DNA of 64,000 bases, from contig CAJULA010000003.1 in the NCBI GenBank assembly GCA_910587155.1, forward strand, positions 101,141 to 165,140, in the 5' to 3' direction. How positions within the stretch are numbered: position 1 is the stretch's first letter; each line of letters starts with the position of its first letter. Both the position numbers and the translations under genes were made by a program. The notes below the pieces were generated by a model. It was not told where the DNA came from, ran no database searches, and saw only the letters and a program-made list of their open reading frames with translations. Below are positions 33,687 to 43,326 of the stretch, piece by piece. This stretch comes from an uncultured Lachnospiraceae bacterium (GTDB lineage Bacteria > Bacillota > Clostridia > Lachnospirales > Lachnospiraceae).

Positions 33687-35836
33687 ATGAGATCAGCTTC
33701 ACTAAAATATATTAAAATATCTGTTGTTATATTGTTGTCAACGCTGTTGTGTTTCCTTTGTCTGGAGGGAGAGCAGGCAGATTCTTTTCACGATGATGAG
33801 AAGGCAGAGCCGAAAGTAGTTATCAATGAGGTGTGCAGTCTAAATAACCATACATTCAGTCCTGATCTTGGCATGTTTTATGGATGGATAGAATTGTATA
33901 ACAAAACTGACAGCACAGTTTCGCTTACAGGATACAGCCTGACGGATGATGCTGAATGTAAAAAATTTACATTTGAAGAGGATGTGGAAATAAAGCCATA
34001 TTCTTACAGAATTGTATATATGAGTGACGCGGCCAAAGCAAACCATAAGTGGTATGCTGATTTTTCCATCCATACAACGGGTGATATGGTATATTTGTTT
34101 GATGAGCAGATGAATATGACAGACAGTGTGAAAGTACCGGGATTGGCAGAAGGTGTATCTTATGCAAGGATAGAGGATGGCATGGCAGAGTGGCAGATCC
34201 AAAGGGGAACACCGAATGAGAGCAATAACGGGCAGGAAATGGTTGCTTTGGAGAACATTGCCTTTCCGCCTCCTGTTTTCTCCAGAAAAAGCGGTTTTTA
34301 TGAAGAAGAGTTTGATTTATCCGTTTATGCTCAGAGAGGGCTGGAAATATATTATACGACAGATGGCAGTGTTCCTGACGAGGATTCGATGCGTTATCAG
34401 GGAACGGTTCACATTTCGGATGTGAGTGACAATCCCAATATTTATTCTGCGTATCAAAATGTATCTTCGGCAGTTGCGTATGCGCCCGAATGGAGTGTAC
34501 CACCCAAAAGTTCTGTTGATAAATGTACTATAATCCGCGCAAAGGCTTTTGGTGATAATGGGTATGTGAGCCAGACAGCCACGGCAGTTTATTTTGTGGG
34601 ATATGAGGAAAAAACGGCTTACGAAAACATGAATGTTATTTCGCTGGTAACAGATCCGGATCATCTGTTTGATTATGACCAAGGGATTTATGTACTTGGA
34701 AGAGATTATGATGAAAGTGAATTAAATCATAGCAGTGACGCATGGTGGAAAGGACAGGGAGCATGGTGGTGGGAGGAGGCGAATTACAGAAGAACCGGGA
34801 GACAGGCGGAGAGACCGGTGCACATTACTTATTTTAATGAAGAAAGAGAACTTGTCCTTGATCAGGAAGCGGGAATCAGAATTAAGGGGGGGGATCCAGA
34901 GGGTTTGCGCAGAAAAGTTTTAACCTTTATGCAAGAAAAGATTATGCATCCCGTTCCTGTTTTGACAGTCCGATTTTTGAAAACGGACTTTATCCTAAAT
35001 CTTTTTCCTTATTTTCGGGCGGTGATGATAAAGCCGGAAAACTGAAAGATTATCTGGCAATGCAGTTAGCCGAAGATCTGGCGTTTGAAACCATGTCCTT
35101 TCTTCCGGCAGTTGTTTTTTTGGATGGGGAATATTGGGGCCTGTATTATTTGACAGAAAAATACAGTGACAATTTTTTACATCAGTATTATGGGGTTGAG
35201 GAAGAAGATATTGTCATTATTAAAAACGGACAAATAAACGCAGGAAAAGCAGAAGATTTGGATGCTTTTAATCAGGACAGGGATCTCATTGCCTCAGATG
35301 AGCTGTCAGTGGAAGAGAGTTGGATGCTGTTTTGTGAAAAGTTTGATGTCGAAAGCTACATTGACTATTATGCGTTTCAGACATGGATTGGCCGAAACAA
35401 CGATTGGCCGGGGAGTAACTATGCGGTCTGGAAGGTTTCCGCTCATCCGCAGTACGGTAAATGGCGCTGGATGTTATTTGACGTAAATTCCGGAGGAATG
35501 AGAGATTATGAATTTGATTCTTTTTCGTATCTGACAGAAAAAGATAAAATGTTTGCAAAACTGATACGATATCCGGAATTCAGGAAACGGTACCTGGACA
35601 GAGTGAATGAACTGGGAAACGTAACATTTGCTCCGGACAGGGTGATTCCTCTGATTGAGGAGATAGCGGAAAAGAACCGACCTCAGATGCGGCTTTTTTA
35701 TGACCGGTTTTATGTGGGAATCTATACGGAAGAAAATTATGAGGCAGAAATTGCGGGCCTGAAAGAATTTTTTCCCCGTCGCTATTCGTATCTTGCAGAA
35801 CTGGAACGGAAATGGTTCCCGGGTGATGTGAAATAG
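33687..35836 (+). pseudogene. CotH-family gene broken by a frameshift at a G8 run
   Basis: Two open pieces make one CotH protein. The 5' piece (33687-35045) encodes an N-terminal membrane anchor (ISVVILLSTLLCFLCL), a lamin-tail-like domain (INEVCSLNNHTF, GWIELYNKTDSTVSLTGY), YYTTDGSVPDED and the start of CotH (AGIRIKGG), then goes out of frame. The 3' piece, open from about 34892 to 35836, continues with SRGFAQKSFNLYAR, FLDGEYWGLYYLTEKY and the C-terminal half. The break is at eight Gs (34886-34893); nine would restore KGGGSRGFAQ and give 716 residues, close to the 734 of the gene at 27445. The region is also visibly more AT-rich than its neighbours. It may be phase-variable, decayed, or a sequencing error. 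Confidence 0.85.
34886..34893 (+). repeat. G8 homopolymer at the CotH frameshift
   Basis: Eight Gs after attaa. Reading frame 33687 enters and the frame that continues to 35836 leaves with a one-base offset exactly here; G9 would join them. Confidence 0.9.
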
Positions 35837-35882
35837 GGCATGCATGTAAATAAAATGTACGAATGTGATGAGGATATGTGAT

Positions 35883-38012
35883 ATGACGAAAATCAGCTGG
35901 TATGTGAACCGTCTGCGTGCCATGAGTGTCAGAGAGATACTTTGGCGGATGGATCAGAAGCAGATTGAAAAAGAGGAGCGAAAACAATTTAAAAACAAAA
36001 AACGCAAGGTAACAGACGACCCTTTTTGGAGAGGGGAAAAAGAACTCATTTTCCATGCGGAAAAATTGTCGGGGAAGGAAAGAAGCGCCTTTTCTGATGC
36101 CGCAGACCGGGAAGGGATATCACTTTTGGGAAACTATGTGTATGCCGCATACAAAAAGGACTGGTATGCCGGATTTCAGACAGATCATAGATGGCCGCAG
36201 ATTTTTTCCTACGATTTGGACTATAAGCAGCGGGATGAAATCGGAGATGCCAGAACAAACTGGGAATTAAACCGTCACTTCCAGTTTGCGGCATTGGCGT
36301 ATCACTATGATTGTACGGGAGAAGAAAAATACCTGACAGAACTGGCGGATCTGTTCGATGACTGGAATAAGGAGAATCCTTTCCTGACCGGTATTTCCTG
36401 GACAAGCGTGATGGAGGTGGCCATCCGGGATATCAACTGGATCTATACGCTGGGCTTTCTGACCAGAGTGCTGGAAAGAACGGAGAAGAAAAAGGCGGCA
36501 CAGCAGGCGACAGTCAGTCAGTTGTGCCGGGAACTGCAAAATGGCATCGTAAATATGACAGACTATATTGCCATGCATCATTCCCGCTACTCCTCGGCCA
36601 ACAATCATCTGATCGTGGAAGCTGCGGCCATGGGGCTGGCAGGTATTGTCATGGACTGTGATACATGGTATGAGAAGGCCTTTTATATCCTGCAGTATGA
36701 GATGGAGCGGCAGAACTACAGGGACGGTGTCAATAAAGAGGTCTCGCTTCACTATCAGTCCTTTTTCATGGAAGCGGTGGGCCTGCTTGTGCTGACCATG
36801 CAGAAAAACGGCATCGGTATCCCGCAGTTCTGGAGGAATATGCTGACGAGGATGAGCCGTTATCTGGCGGATTGTCAGGGGGACTACGGAGAAACGATTG
36901 TATTCGGCGATGACGACGAGGGAAAGATTCTGGATCTGTGCGGGCATGAGAATCACTATCGGTATGTCCTGCAACTCATGAGCGTCATTTTGCCGGAGCG
37001 GTATGTGGAAGCCATAGAGGATCAAACGGTTCTGGCGTTGATTTCAGAGCGGCAGAGGGAAGGTATCCGGGAGAAGCGCTGTTATCAAAGGAGCGGCAGT
37101 ATCTGTTATGAAGAGGGCGGCGTCAGCATCTTAAAGAGCCGGGACGGCAGGGCGCTGATCGGGATTGACCATGGGGAACTGGGATTTGGCAGTATTGCGG
37201 CTCACGGACATGCGGATGCCCTTTCGTTTCAGTTGTTTCTGGAAGGGGAAGCGGTGTTTGCGGACGCGGGCACTTATCTTTACCATATTGACCTGGAGAG
37301 CCGCAATGCGTTTCGCAGGACGGAAAATCATAATACAGTCACTGTCGGCGGAAAGGATCAGTCGCAGATGCTGGGCGCTTTTTTGTGGGGAAAACGGGCG
37401 CGCACAAGGCTGTATGGACACAATCTGCCCCTGCCCGGGGAAGAGGCGCACGGCGATGCGCGGAAAAAAAGCGGTGCGGATGGGGAGTGCGCAGGAAGCG
37501 GGCGGCGCGGCGCACAGGTACAGTATGTGGACGCCGCACATGACGGCTATGCCCCGGTGATCCATAGGAGGAAGTATGAGTTTGACGGCGGGCGGCGGCT
37601 GCGGATTGTGGACAGGCTGGCGGAACTTGAAAAAGAGACTGCCTTTCAGATTACCTTCCTGCTGGGAGAACATTGCAAGGTTGCAAGGACGGCAGAGAAC
37701 AGCTTTACCATAAAGGTACTGACAAAAGCGGGAAAAGAGAGAGCCCTCCGGATCTGGTGTGAAATTCCCAAAAGGGATGCTCAGGGAGCGACACAAGGAT
37801 ATCAGATTCGATCAGAGGTCATGAGCGCGCTTCTCTCCCCTGCTTATGGAATCTGCAGGGAGAGCAAAAGACTTGTCTTTTCCGGCAGCACTGACAGAGA
37901 GGTGACGATTGTCACAAAAATAGAATGGAGAAGCAAAGATGAAGGTATTGATGATCGGTGCGGGCAGAGATGTCCGCGGCGGTGTATCCAGTGTGGTGAA
38001 CGGCTATTATGA
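35883..38012 (+). CDS. heparinase II/III-like polysaccharide lyase
   Basis: 709 residues from ATG 35883 (GAGGATATGTGAT upstream). The N-terminal half is an alpha-toroid with NWELNRHFQF, SWTSVMEVAIRDINWI and ANNHLIVEAAAMGLAG; the C-terminal half has the family motif AAHGHADALSFQLFLEG, DAGTYLYH and FRRTENHNTVTVGGKDQSQ. Such proteins cleave uronate-containing chains, fitting the AlgD-like and TviB-like enzymes here. No signal peptide was seen, so it may act in the cytosol. Its last 74 bases overlap the next gene, giving an odd Cys/Arg-rich tail (CGQRCPRRCIQCGERLL). Confidence 0.82.
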   Translation: MTKISWYVNRLRAMSVREILWRMDQKQIEKEERKQFKNKKRKVTDDPFWRGEKELIFHAEKLSGKERSAFSDAADREGISLLGNYVYAAYKKDWYAGFQTDHRWPQIFSYDLDYKQRDEIGDARTNWELNRHFQFAALAYHYDCTGEEKYLTELADLFDDWNKENPFLTGISWTSVMEVAIRDINWIYTLGFLTRVLERTEKKKAAQQATVSQLCRELQNGIVNMTDYIAMHHSRYSSANNHLIVEAAAMGLAGIVMDCDTWYEKAFYILQYEMERQNYRDGVNKEVSLHYQSFFMEAVGLLVLTMQKNGIGIPQFWRNMLTRMSRYLADCQGDYGETIVFGDDDEGKILDLCGHENHYRYVLQLMSVILPERYVEAIEDQTVLALISERQREGIREKRCYQRSGSICYEEGGVSILKSRDGRALIGIDHGELGFGSIAAHGHADALSFQLFLEGEAVFADAGTYLYHIDLESRNAFRRTENHNTVTVGGKDQSQMLGAFLWGKRARTRLYGHNLPLPGEEAHGDARKKSGADGECAGSGRRGAQVQYVDAAHDGYAPVIHRRKYEFDGGRRLRIVDRLAELEKETAFQITFLLGEHCKVARTAENSFTIKVLTKAGKERALRIWCEIPKRDAQGATQGYQIRSEVMSALLSPAYGICRESKRLVFSGSTDREVTIVTKIEWRSKDEGIDDRCGQRCPRRCIQCGERLL

Positions 38013-39006
38013 GGCCGGACTGGATCAGAAATGCGAACTGACCTATCTGGCTACGATGGAAGATGGCTCGAAGCTGAAAAAACTGTGGGTGGCGGCGCTT
38101 GCCCGGATCCGTTTTGAGAAGCTGATCCGGGAGGTGGATATTTTGCATGTGCATATGTCTTCCGATAACAGCTTTTACCGGAAAGCGGTCTTTATCCGCA
38201 GGGCCTACAGGGCTCACAAAAAAATCATCATCCATATGCATGGCAGTACCTTTGATCTGTTTTATAAAGAGCGATGCAATAAGCGGCAGAAAAAGGAAGT
38301 CAGAGAAATCTTCCGCATGGCGGATCGAGTGATTGCCTTATCCGATGACTGGAAGGCGTTTCTGGCCAAATTCATCTGTCCGGCGAAGAAAATCAGAGTC
38401 ATTTATAATGGCGTGCCGGTGCCGGAAACCGGCAAAAAAGAATACGGAAACCGCAGGATATTGTTCCTCGGTATTCTGGGGCAGCGCAAGGGGACTTATG
38501 ATCTGATCAGGGCACTGCAGGGGGTGTGCCGGACATACCCTGATGTGCATGTCTATTTTGGCGGCGACGGAGAGAGAGAGCAGGCTAAGCGGCTCTGCCG
38601 GGAGCTGGGAATCTCTGCCCATGTGACCTTCACTGGCTGGGTCAGAGGCAGGAAAAAGGAAAAACTGCTCAGGGGCTGCAGCATGTATGTGCTGCCCACC
38701 TATCATGAAGGGATGCCGATGTCTATACTGGAAGCCATGTCCTATGGCATGGCAGTGATATCCACCTATGTGGGCGGGATTCCGCATATGATAACCGACG
38801 GGGAAAACGGTCTGCTGTGCCAGGCCGGGGATGAAGCGGGACTTCGGGAAGCGCTGATGCGGCTTCTGGCCTCGAAAGAGGAGCGCAGGAGGCTGGGATG
38901 CAATGCGGGCAGAACGGTACGCGATGTCTTCGATGTACGCAAGATGGTGAATAAAGTGACAGAGCTTTACGGCGAAGTCATGGCAGAGACAGGAGGGAAA
39001 GCATGA
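37939..39006 (+). CDS. glycosyltransferase family 4
   Basis: 355 residues. GAGRDVRGGVSSVVNGYYEAG opens the acceptor half; the donor half has LFLGILGQRKGTYDLIRAL and the acidic motif YHEGMPMSILEAMSYGMAVIST. A standard GT-B cytosolic transferase; specificity unknown. The start lies 74 bases inside the upstream lyase gene, with GGAGAAGCAAAG as ribosome site, so it is likely translated by re-initiation or independently. It overlaps the next start by four bases. Confidence 0.86.
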   Translation: MKVLMIGAGRDVRGGVSSVVNGYYEAGLDQKCELTYLATMEDGSKLKKLWVAALARIRFEKLIREVDILHVHMSSDNSFYRKAVFIRRAYRAHKKIIIHMHGSTFDLFYKERCNKRQKKEVREIFRMADRVIALSDDWKAFLAKFICPAKKIRVIYNGVPVPETGKKEYGNRRILFLGILGQRKGTYDLIRALQGVCRTYPDVHVYFGGDGEREQAKRLCRELGISAHVTFTGWVRGRKKEKLLRGCSMYVLPTYHEGMPMSILEAMSYGMAVISTYVGGIPHMITDGENGLLCQAGDEAGLREALMRLLASKEERRRLGCNAGRTVRDVFDVRKMVNKVTELYGEVMAETGGKA

Positions 39007-40506
39007 TGAAGCAAAGAAAGTGGATCAGGGAAAACAGGGAAGATTTGCTGATCTGTCTTTTTCTGTTTTGTCTCAGTATTCTTTTTTTAACGATTTTTTC
39101 CGCCTCCACGTCTCCCCTCTACCGCTATCCACCTACGGCGGATTCCGAGATTTTCCAGACAATCGGAAAATTCTGGGCGGAGGGTATGCTGCCATACCGG
39201 GATCTGTTCGATCATAAGGGACCACTGATCTTTTTTATCAATATGCTGGGGTATCTTCTTACCGGAAACAGAGTGGGTATTTTTCTGATCCAGATTGTTT
39301 TTATGTCTGCCACAGAGATAATCTGCTATAAAATGGCACTGGCTCTAAGCGGCAGCAGGGTGAAGGCGTGCGTTTCTGTCATTCTGATGACGGCAGCCAT
39401 GATCCGTGTCTTTAATAAAGGCAATATGACAGAAGAATATATTCTGCCGCTGCTGGCTGCCTGTCTGTACGGGCAGGTCAGCTATCTGCAGGAATGTGGC
39501 GATCATCAGAGAGGATGGTCTTTTTTGTATGGGATAACGTTTGCCTTTGCCCTGCTCACCAGGATAACCAATGCGCTTCCGATGTGCTGCGGCGTTTTCT
39601 GTATCCTGGTCGTATTGATCCGTCGGAAAGAATGGAAGCAGATCGGATGGAATGTTCTTACATTTTCCGGGGGGGGTATTTCTACTGACAGCCCCGTTTG
39701 TCGTGTACTTTGCGGGCAAAGGTCTTTTTCGTGATTTTATTTTTGGCACGATCGGTTATAATACGCTATACACATCTCATATGGCGGCGTGGTGGAGAGA
39801 AGATTTTTCTCTGACCATGATACCCAAATTCTTTCTTGATTTCTTTCCTGCCTTTTCGGGATTGTTTGCCGGCATGCTGGCAATCCGGCGAAGGGCAGTT
39901 CCTCTGGGCAGTTTTTATCTGTTTACGTCCCTGCTGCAAATCGCATTGTTTATGAACGGAAGCTATTACCGCAACTATGCGCTGATTTGCGTGCCGCAAT
40001 TTATTCTGCTGCTGCATGAAGCTGACATGTGCCGTCCGGCGCTGCTGAAATACGCAGGGTTTTTATGGCTTGGCTGGTATGCCCTTCACTGGGTGGGTTT
40101 TTATGCGCTGAATATAGTACCCGATCATTATGAACGCAGCCGCAGCCTGGATCAGGGGCTGGAGGCGCTGATGGCGGAGGTGCCCCGGGAGGATACTTTT
40201 ATCGCGTATAACGGGGATCACGGGATTTATCTCTGGTTTGACAGGAAACCGTGTTACCGCTTTTTTATTTTGCAGGACTGGCATGCAGGGTTCAGTGAGG
40301 CGCTCGGAGATGATATCCGGGAGACATTTGCCTCCTGCGAGGCAACCTGGATTCTCGTAAACGGAGAACAGACGGCGATTTCGGATATCCTGGAATGTTC
40401 TTATGAAGTATGGAAATCGGACTATGTGGGAGAAGAGAGGTATCGCTTATATCATATTTGCAACACAAAATCCATGGAAACAGAAAGAGACAAAAGAGGA
40501 AAATGA
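39003..40506 (+). pseudogene. GT39/ArnT-like membrane glycosyltransferase broken at a G8 run
   Basis: The 5' piece (39003-39734) encodes a first membrane segment and the GT-C signature ADSEIFQTIGKFWAEG followed by PYRDLFDHKGPLIFF, then shifts to nonsense. The 3' piece (open through 39652-40506) continues with VFLLTAPFVVYFAGKG, more membrane segments and the C-terminal globular part (FIAYNGDHGIYLWFDRK). The join is at eight Gs (39669-39676); seven would restore FSGGVFLLTAPF and give about 500 residues. An outer-face transferase using polyprenyl-phosphate sugar is likely when in frame. The break could be phase-variable, a real mutation or a sequencing error. Confidence 0.82.
39669..39676 (+). 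repeat. G8 homopolymer at the GT39-like frameshift
   Basis: Eight Gs after tttcc. The frame used from 39003 leaves and the frame ending at 40506 begins here; G7 would join them. By eye, this and 34886-34893 are the only G runs of seven or more in the window. Confidence 0.9.
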
Positions 40507-42779
40507 AAGAGAGAGGAAAACAGGATAACGCTTTACTCTGTCTGATTGTGGCAGAGATAATTTATCTTATGATCAATGTCATATCGCTGGCAAGGAGCGG
40601 CACAACCAGCCTGACCTTTCTGACCGGGGAGATGGATTTTATCTATGGCGACAGGGAGGCTGTGACAGCTCTGGAGGACGGGAGCTTTGAGATATCAGAC
40701 GGCGAATCCGGGGATGCCTGGGTGATTTGGCAGATATCTCTGCCTGCCGGACAATATCGGCTTACGATGTATTACCAGTTGGAACGAAACCGGGAATGGG
40801 AAAACTGCCTGACCCTGCTCAGTGATTCCAATCTGCTTTATGAAGAAATCGGTCTGCAGCATGGGGCAAATACCATGGAGCGGGACATTACACTTCTAAA
40901 GAAAACGGATGATCTGTCAGTCATCGTCTCCTATGACGGGCCGAGCAGTCTGAGCGTGAAGCGTATCACTTTGACAGGCGTACCGGTTCTGTATCGGATA
41001 CTGCGCTGTCTGTGCTTTTGTCTGGTTATCCATGCGGCGTATCTTCTGTTTTTCGGAAGATTTGGCAGTACCCGGGCCAGACTGACGGTGCTGTGTCTGA
41101 CGGGAATCATTTTGTTTGCCAGTTTGCCGGCCACCCTGGACTATTTGACACCAAAACATGATATGCTGTTTCATGTGAACCGGATCGCGGGAATTGCAGA
41201 CGCGCTGGATCAGGGACAGTTTCCGGTCAGAATTTATCCGTCTGCCTACAGTGGGTACGGCTATGCCAGTTCGATCTTTTATGGAGATATTTTCCTGTAT
41301 ATTCCGGCCCTTCTGCGTCTGGCAGGATTTCCGCCTGGCCTTGTATATCGGATTTATCTCATACTCGTCAATGCGGTTACATGTCTGATCGCATATTTCT
41401 GCTTCGGGAAAATATTCCGCAGCAGAAGAATCGGTATGCTTGGTGCGTTTTTGTATACCTGTTCGGCTTACAGAATTACCAATCTGTATTACCGCAGTGC
41501 ACTGGGGGAATTTTCCGCCATGGCTTTTTTTCCGTTACTGGTTTATGCGGCGGTGCTGCTTGTGGGAGACGGCCGTGAGGAAAAGGAGCGCAGCAGGGCG
41601 TGGCTCTGGCTTTCTCTGGGCGTGACAGGGGTATGTCAGACACATATGATATCTTTGCAGATGTGTTTTGTGTGCTGGATTTTTTTTATGATTCTTCAAT
41701 GCAAACAGGTATTTCGCAGGGAAGCATGGAAGCAAATGATTCTGGCCGGCGCCGGCACAGTTATTCTGAATCTGTGGTTTCTTGTACCGTTTTTGCAGTA
41801 TTATGTCGGAGGGGATTACCAGATCAACAGTGGGACGATGGAGCGGCTGGGGCCTTCGGGACTGTATCTGCCGCAGCTTTTCGGTATCTTTTTTACCGCT
41901 TCAGGAAGGAATATCCCCGGCAGTATGAAAGATGAGATGCCGTTGACACCGGGCTTTGTGCTGATTCTGGGATTCTTTTTCTTCCTGATCTGTCACATCC
42001 GCTATGGAAAAGAGCGGGACGTCATATGGAAGATCGGAAAGAATGCCGCAGTTCTGGGGGCAGTCACGCTCTGGCTGTCGTCGGTTTATTGTCCCTGGGA
42101 CTGGCTGCTTGTATTTCCTGAAAAGATCGTGCGCTTCTTTTATTCGATGCAGTTTCCCTGGCGTTATCTGGCGCCGGCAACCGTGTTTCTGACAGTTGCT
42201 TCGGCATCGGCAGTCTGTCTGACAAACGCGCAGGAAGGATGGCAGGCGGCAAGGAGACTGCTGTTTCTCTTGTTTTTATGCGGGATTTTGCCGGTCGGGC
42301 TTTTTTATGTGCAGTATCTGGACGGCGTATTCGGGCAGAGCGGGGTCTCGTATACGGATCTGGAACGGAATATGGATGATCTGTATCTGCCGGCAGGATT
42401 TGACCGAAATATATTGGATCATCCACAGATTTTCTGTGAGGACGGGATAGAGGCGGAATATGCTGCTGACAGTGGAAAGCAGGGTGTTATGCGGCTTGCC
42501 TGTGTGAACAGCTCCGGGGAGAGCGGTATGGTCATCGCACCGCTGATCTATTATCCCAATTATGGAGCAAAAGATGCAAAAGGGAATGTACTGGAGGTTA
42601 CATGTGCGGAAAACGGATGTGTGGCAGTAAATATTCCGCCGGGATTTGCAGATACTGTCAGTATCCCGTTTCAAATTCCCGTTTTGTGGAGAGTGTGTGA
42701 GATCGTTTCTCTGACAGGGACTCTTATTATCATATATATTATAAGAAGCTATGACTGGACAAGGTACACTCTGCGATGA
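40503..42779 (+). CDS. PTPS-related membrane protein (YfhO/GT-C-like)
   Basis: 758 residues from ATG 40503 (ATGA overlap). There is a first membrane helix, an outer beta-rich domain of about 130 residues, then about ten more helices. The motif HDMLFHVNRIAGIADALDQGQFPVRIYP followed by GYGYASSIFYGDIFLYIPALL is that of the '6-pyruvoyl-tetrahydropterin synthase related' membrane family, which is GT-C-like rather than a pterin enzyme. A final helix precedes the C-terminus. Probable role in adding sugars outside the membrane. The last stop overlaps the start of a small AT-rich reading frame. Confidence 0.75.
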   Translation: MKERGKQDNALLCLIVAEIIYLMINVISLARSGTTSLTFLTGEMDFIYGDREAVTALEDGSFEISDGESGDAWVIWQISLPAGQYRLTMYYQLERNREWENCLTLLSDSNLLYEEIGLQHGANTMERDITLLKKTDDLSVIVSYDGPSSLSVKRITLTGVPVLYRILRCLCFCLVIHAAYLLFFGRFGSTRARLTVLCLTGIILFASLPATLDYLTPKHDMLFHVNRIAGIADALDQGQFPVRIYPSAYSGYGYASSIFYGDIFLYIPALLRLAGFPPGLVYRIYLILVNAVTCLIAYFCFGKIFRSRRIGMLGAFLYTCSAYRITNLYYRSALGEFSAMAFFPLLVYAAVLLVGDGREEKERSRAWLWLSLGVTGVCQTHMISLQMCFVCWIFFMILQCKQVFRREAWKQMILAGAGTVILNLWFLVPFLQYYVGGDYQINSGTMERLGPSGLYLPQLFGIFFTASGRNIPGSMKDEMPLTPGFVLILGFFFFLICHIRYGKERDVIWKIGKNAAVLGAVTLWLSSVYCPWDWLLVFPEKIVRFFYSMQFPWRYLAPATVFLTVASASAVCLTNAQEGWQAARRLLFLLFLCGILPVGLFYVQYLDGVFGQSGVSYTDLERNMDDLYLPAGFDRNILDHPQIFCEDGIEAEYAADSGKQGVMRLACVNSSGESGMVIAPLIYYPNYGAKDAKGNVLEVTCAENGCVAVNIPPGFADTVSIPFQIPVLWRVCEIVSLTGTLIIIYIIRSYDWTRYTLR

Positions 42780-43000
42780 ATGAAAAGGAGATTAAGAAAG
42801 GTATTGTTAGGAGAAGAAGGATAAAGTATAATGTTGTTATGAAACATTGTTTAAATAATCCGGAAATTTGGAGTCCATGTGGAGAAAATAGAAATAATAC
42901 AGGTAATTCTGAAGTATTGAATATTTTGGTGAGCTCAAAGAGAGAGGATGGAAAAAATGTCATATTTATGAGGAATGATGTTCTATGTTGGTTGAGATAG
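42776..43000 (+). CDS. small hypothetical reading frame at the edge of the AT-rich island (doubtful)
   Basis: 74 residues beginning at an ATGA overlap with the previous stop. The sequence is basic at its start, has no recognised motif and sits exactly where composition turns AT-rich. It could be a short real gene or a remnant. Nothing links it to polysaccharide synthesis. Confidence 0.25.
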   Translation: MNEKEIKKGIVRRRRIKYNVVMKHCLNNPEIWSPCGENRNNTGNSEVLNILVSSKREDGKNVIFMRNDVLCWLR

Positions 43001-43326
43001 AAAAAGTGGGAGGAGAGATTGCCATGATTGAAATGAAAAAGCTCTTGAACACAAGTATAAAATGAAACGATGAGGACAGTTTATGAGAGTTTACGGATAA
43101 TGGCTCTTATATGCGTTTGTCTTTAGTAGTTTTAAATTCATACTTTATGACCCTAAAATTTGAGAAAAGAGGGATATTTCTATTGGATTCTATAGTATAC
43201 TTTGAGCCAGGAAAATGCCGTTAAGTGAGAGCAGTCAAAATCATTGTAAGGTTGTGCAATGCATAGTTCATTCATTTGCGTGTGGGATACAAAAATGGAA
43301 AGTTTGCAAAAACATGGAGAAAAGGG
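42985..43326 (+). other. AT-rich stretch with coding remnants, no confident gene
   Basis: An ATG at 42985 (and a second, in frame, at 43024 behind a strong GGGAGGAGAG site) opens only 26 codons ending in MIEMKKLLNTSIK. The remaining 260 bases to 43326 show no reading frame of note and no clear promoter; a TATACT box near 43196 lacks a matching -35. The stretch looks like the degraded left edge of an acquired segment. Confidence 0.4.

Noticed and set aside
40503..42779. 6-pyruvoyl-tetrahydropterin synthase activity
   Set aside because: The family name is historical; the protein is a polytopic GT-C-like membrane protein with no pterin-enzyme core.
43160..43201. Promoter (TTGAGA with TATAGT/TATACT) before the DisA-like gene
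   Set aside because: Spacing is 25 bases or more, outside the useful range.
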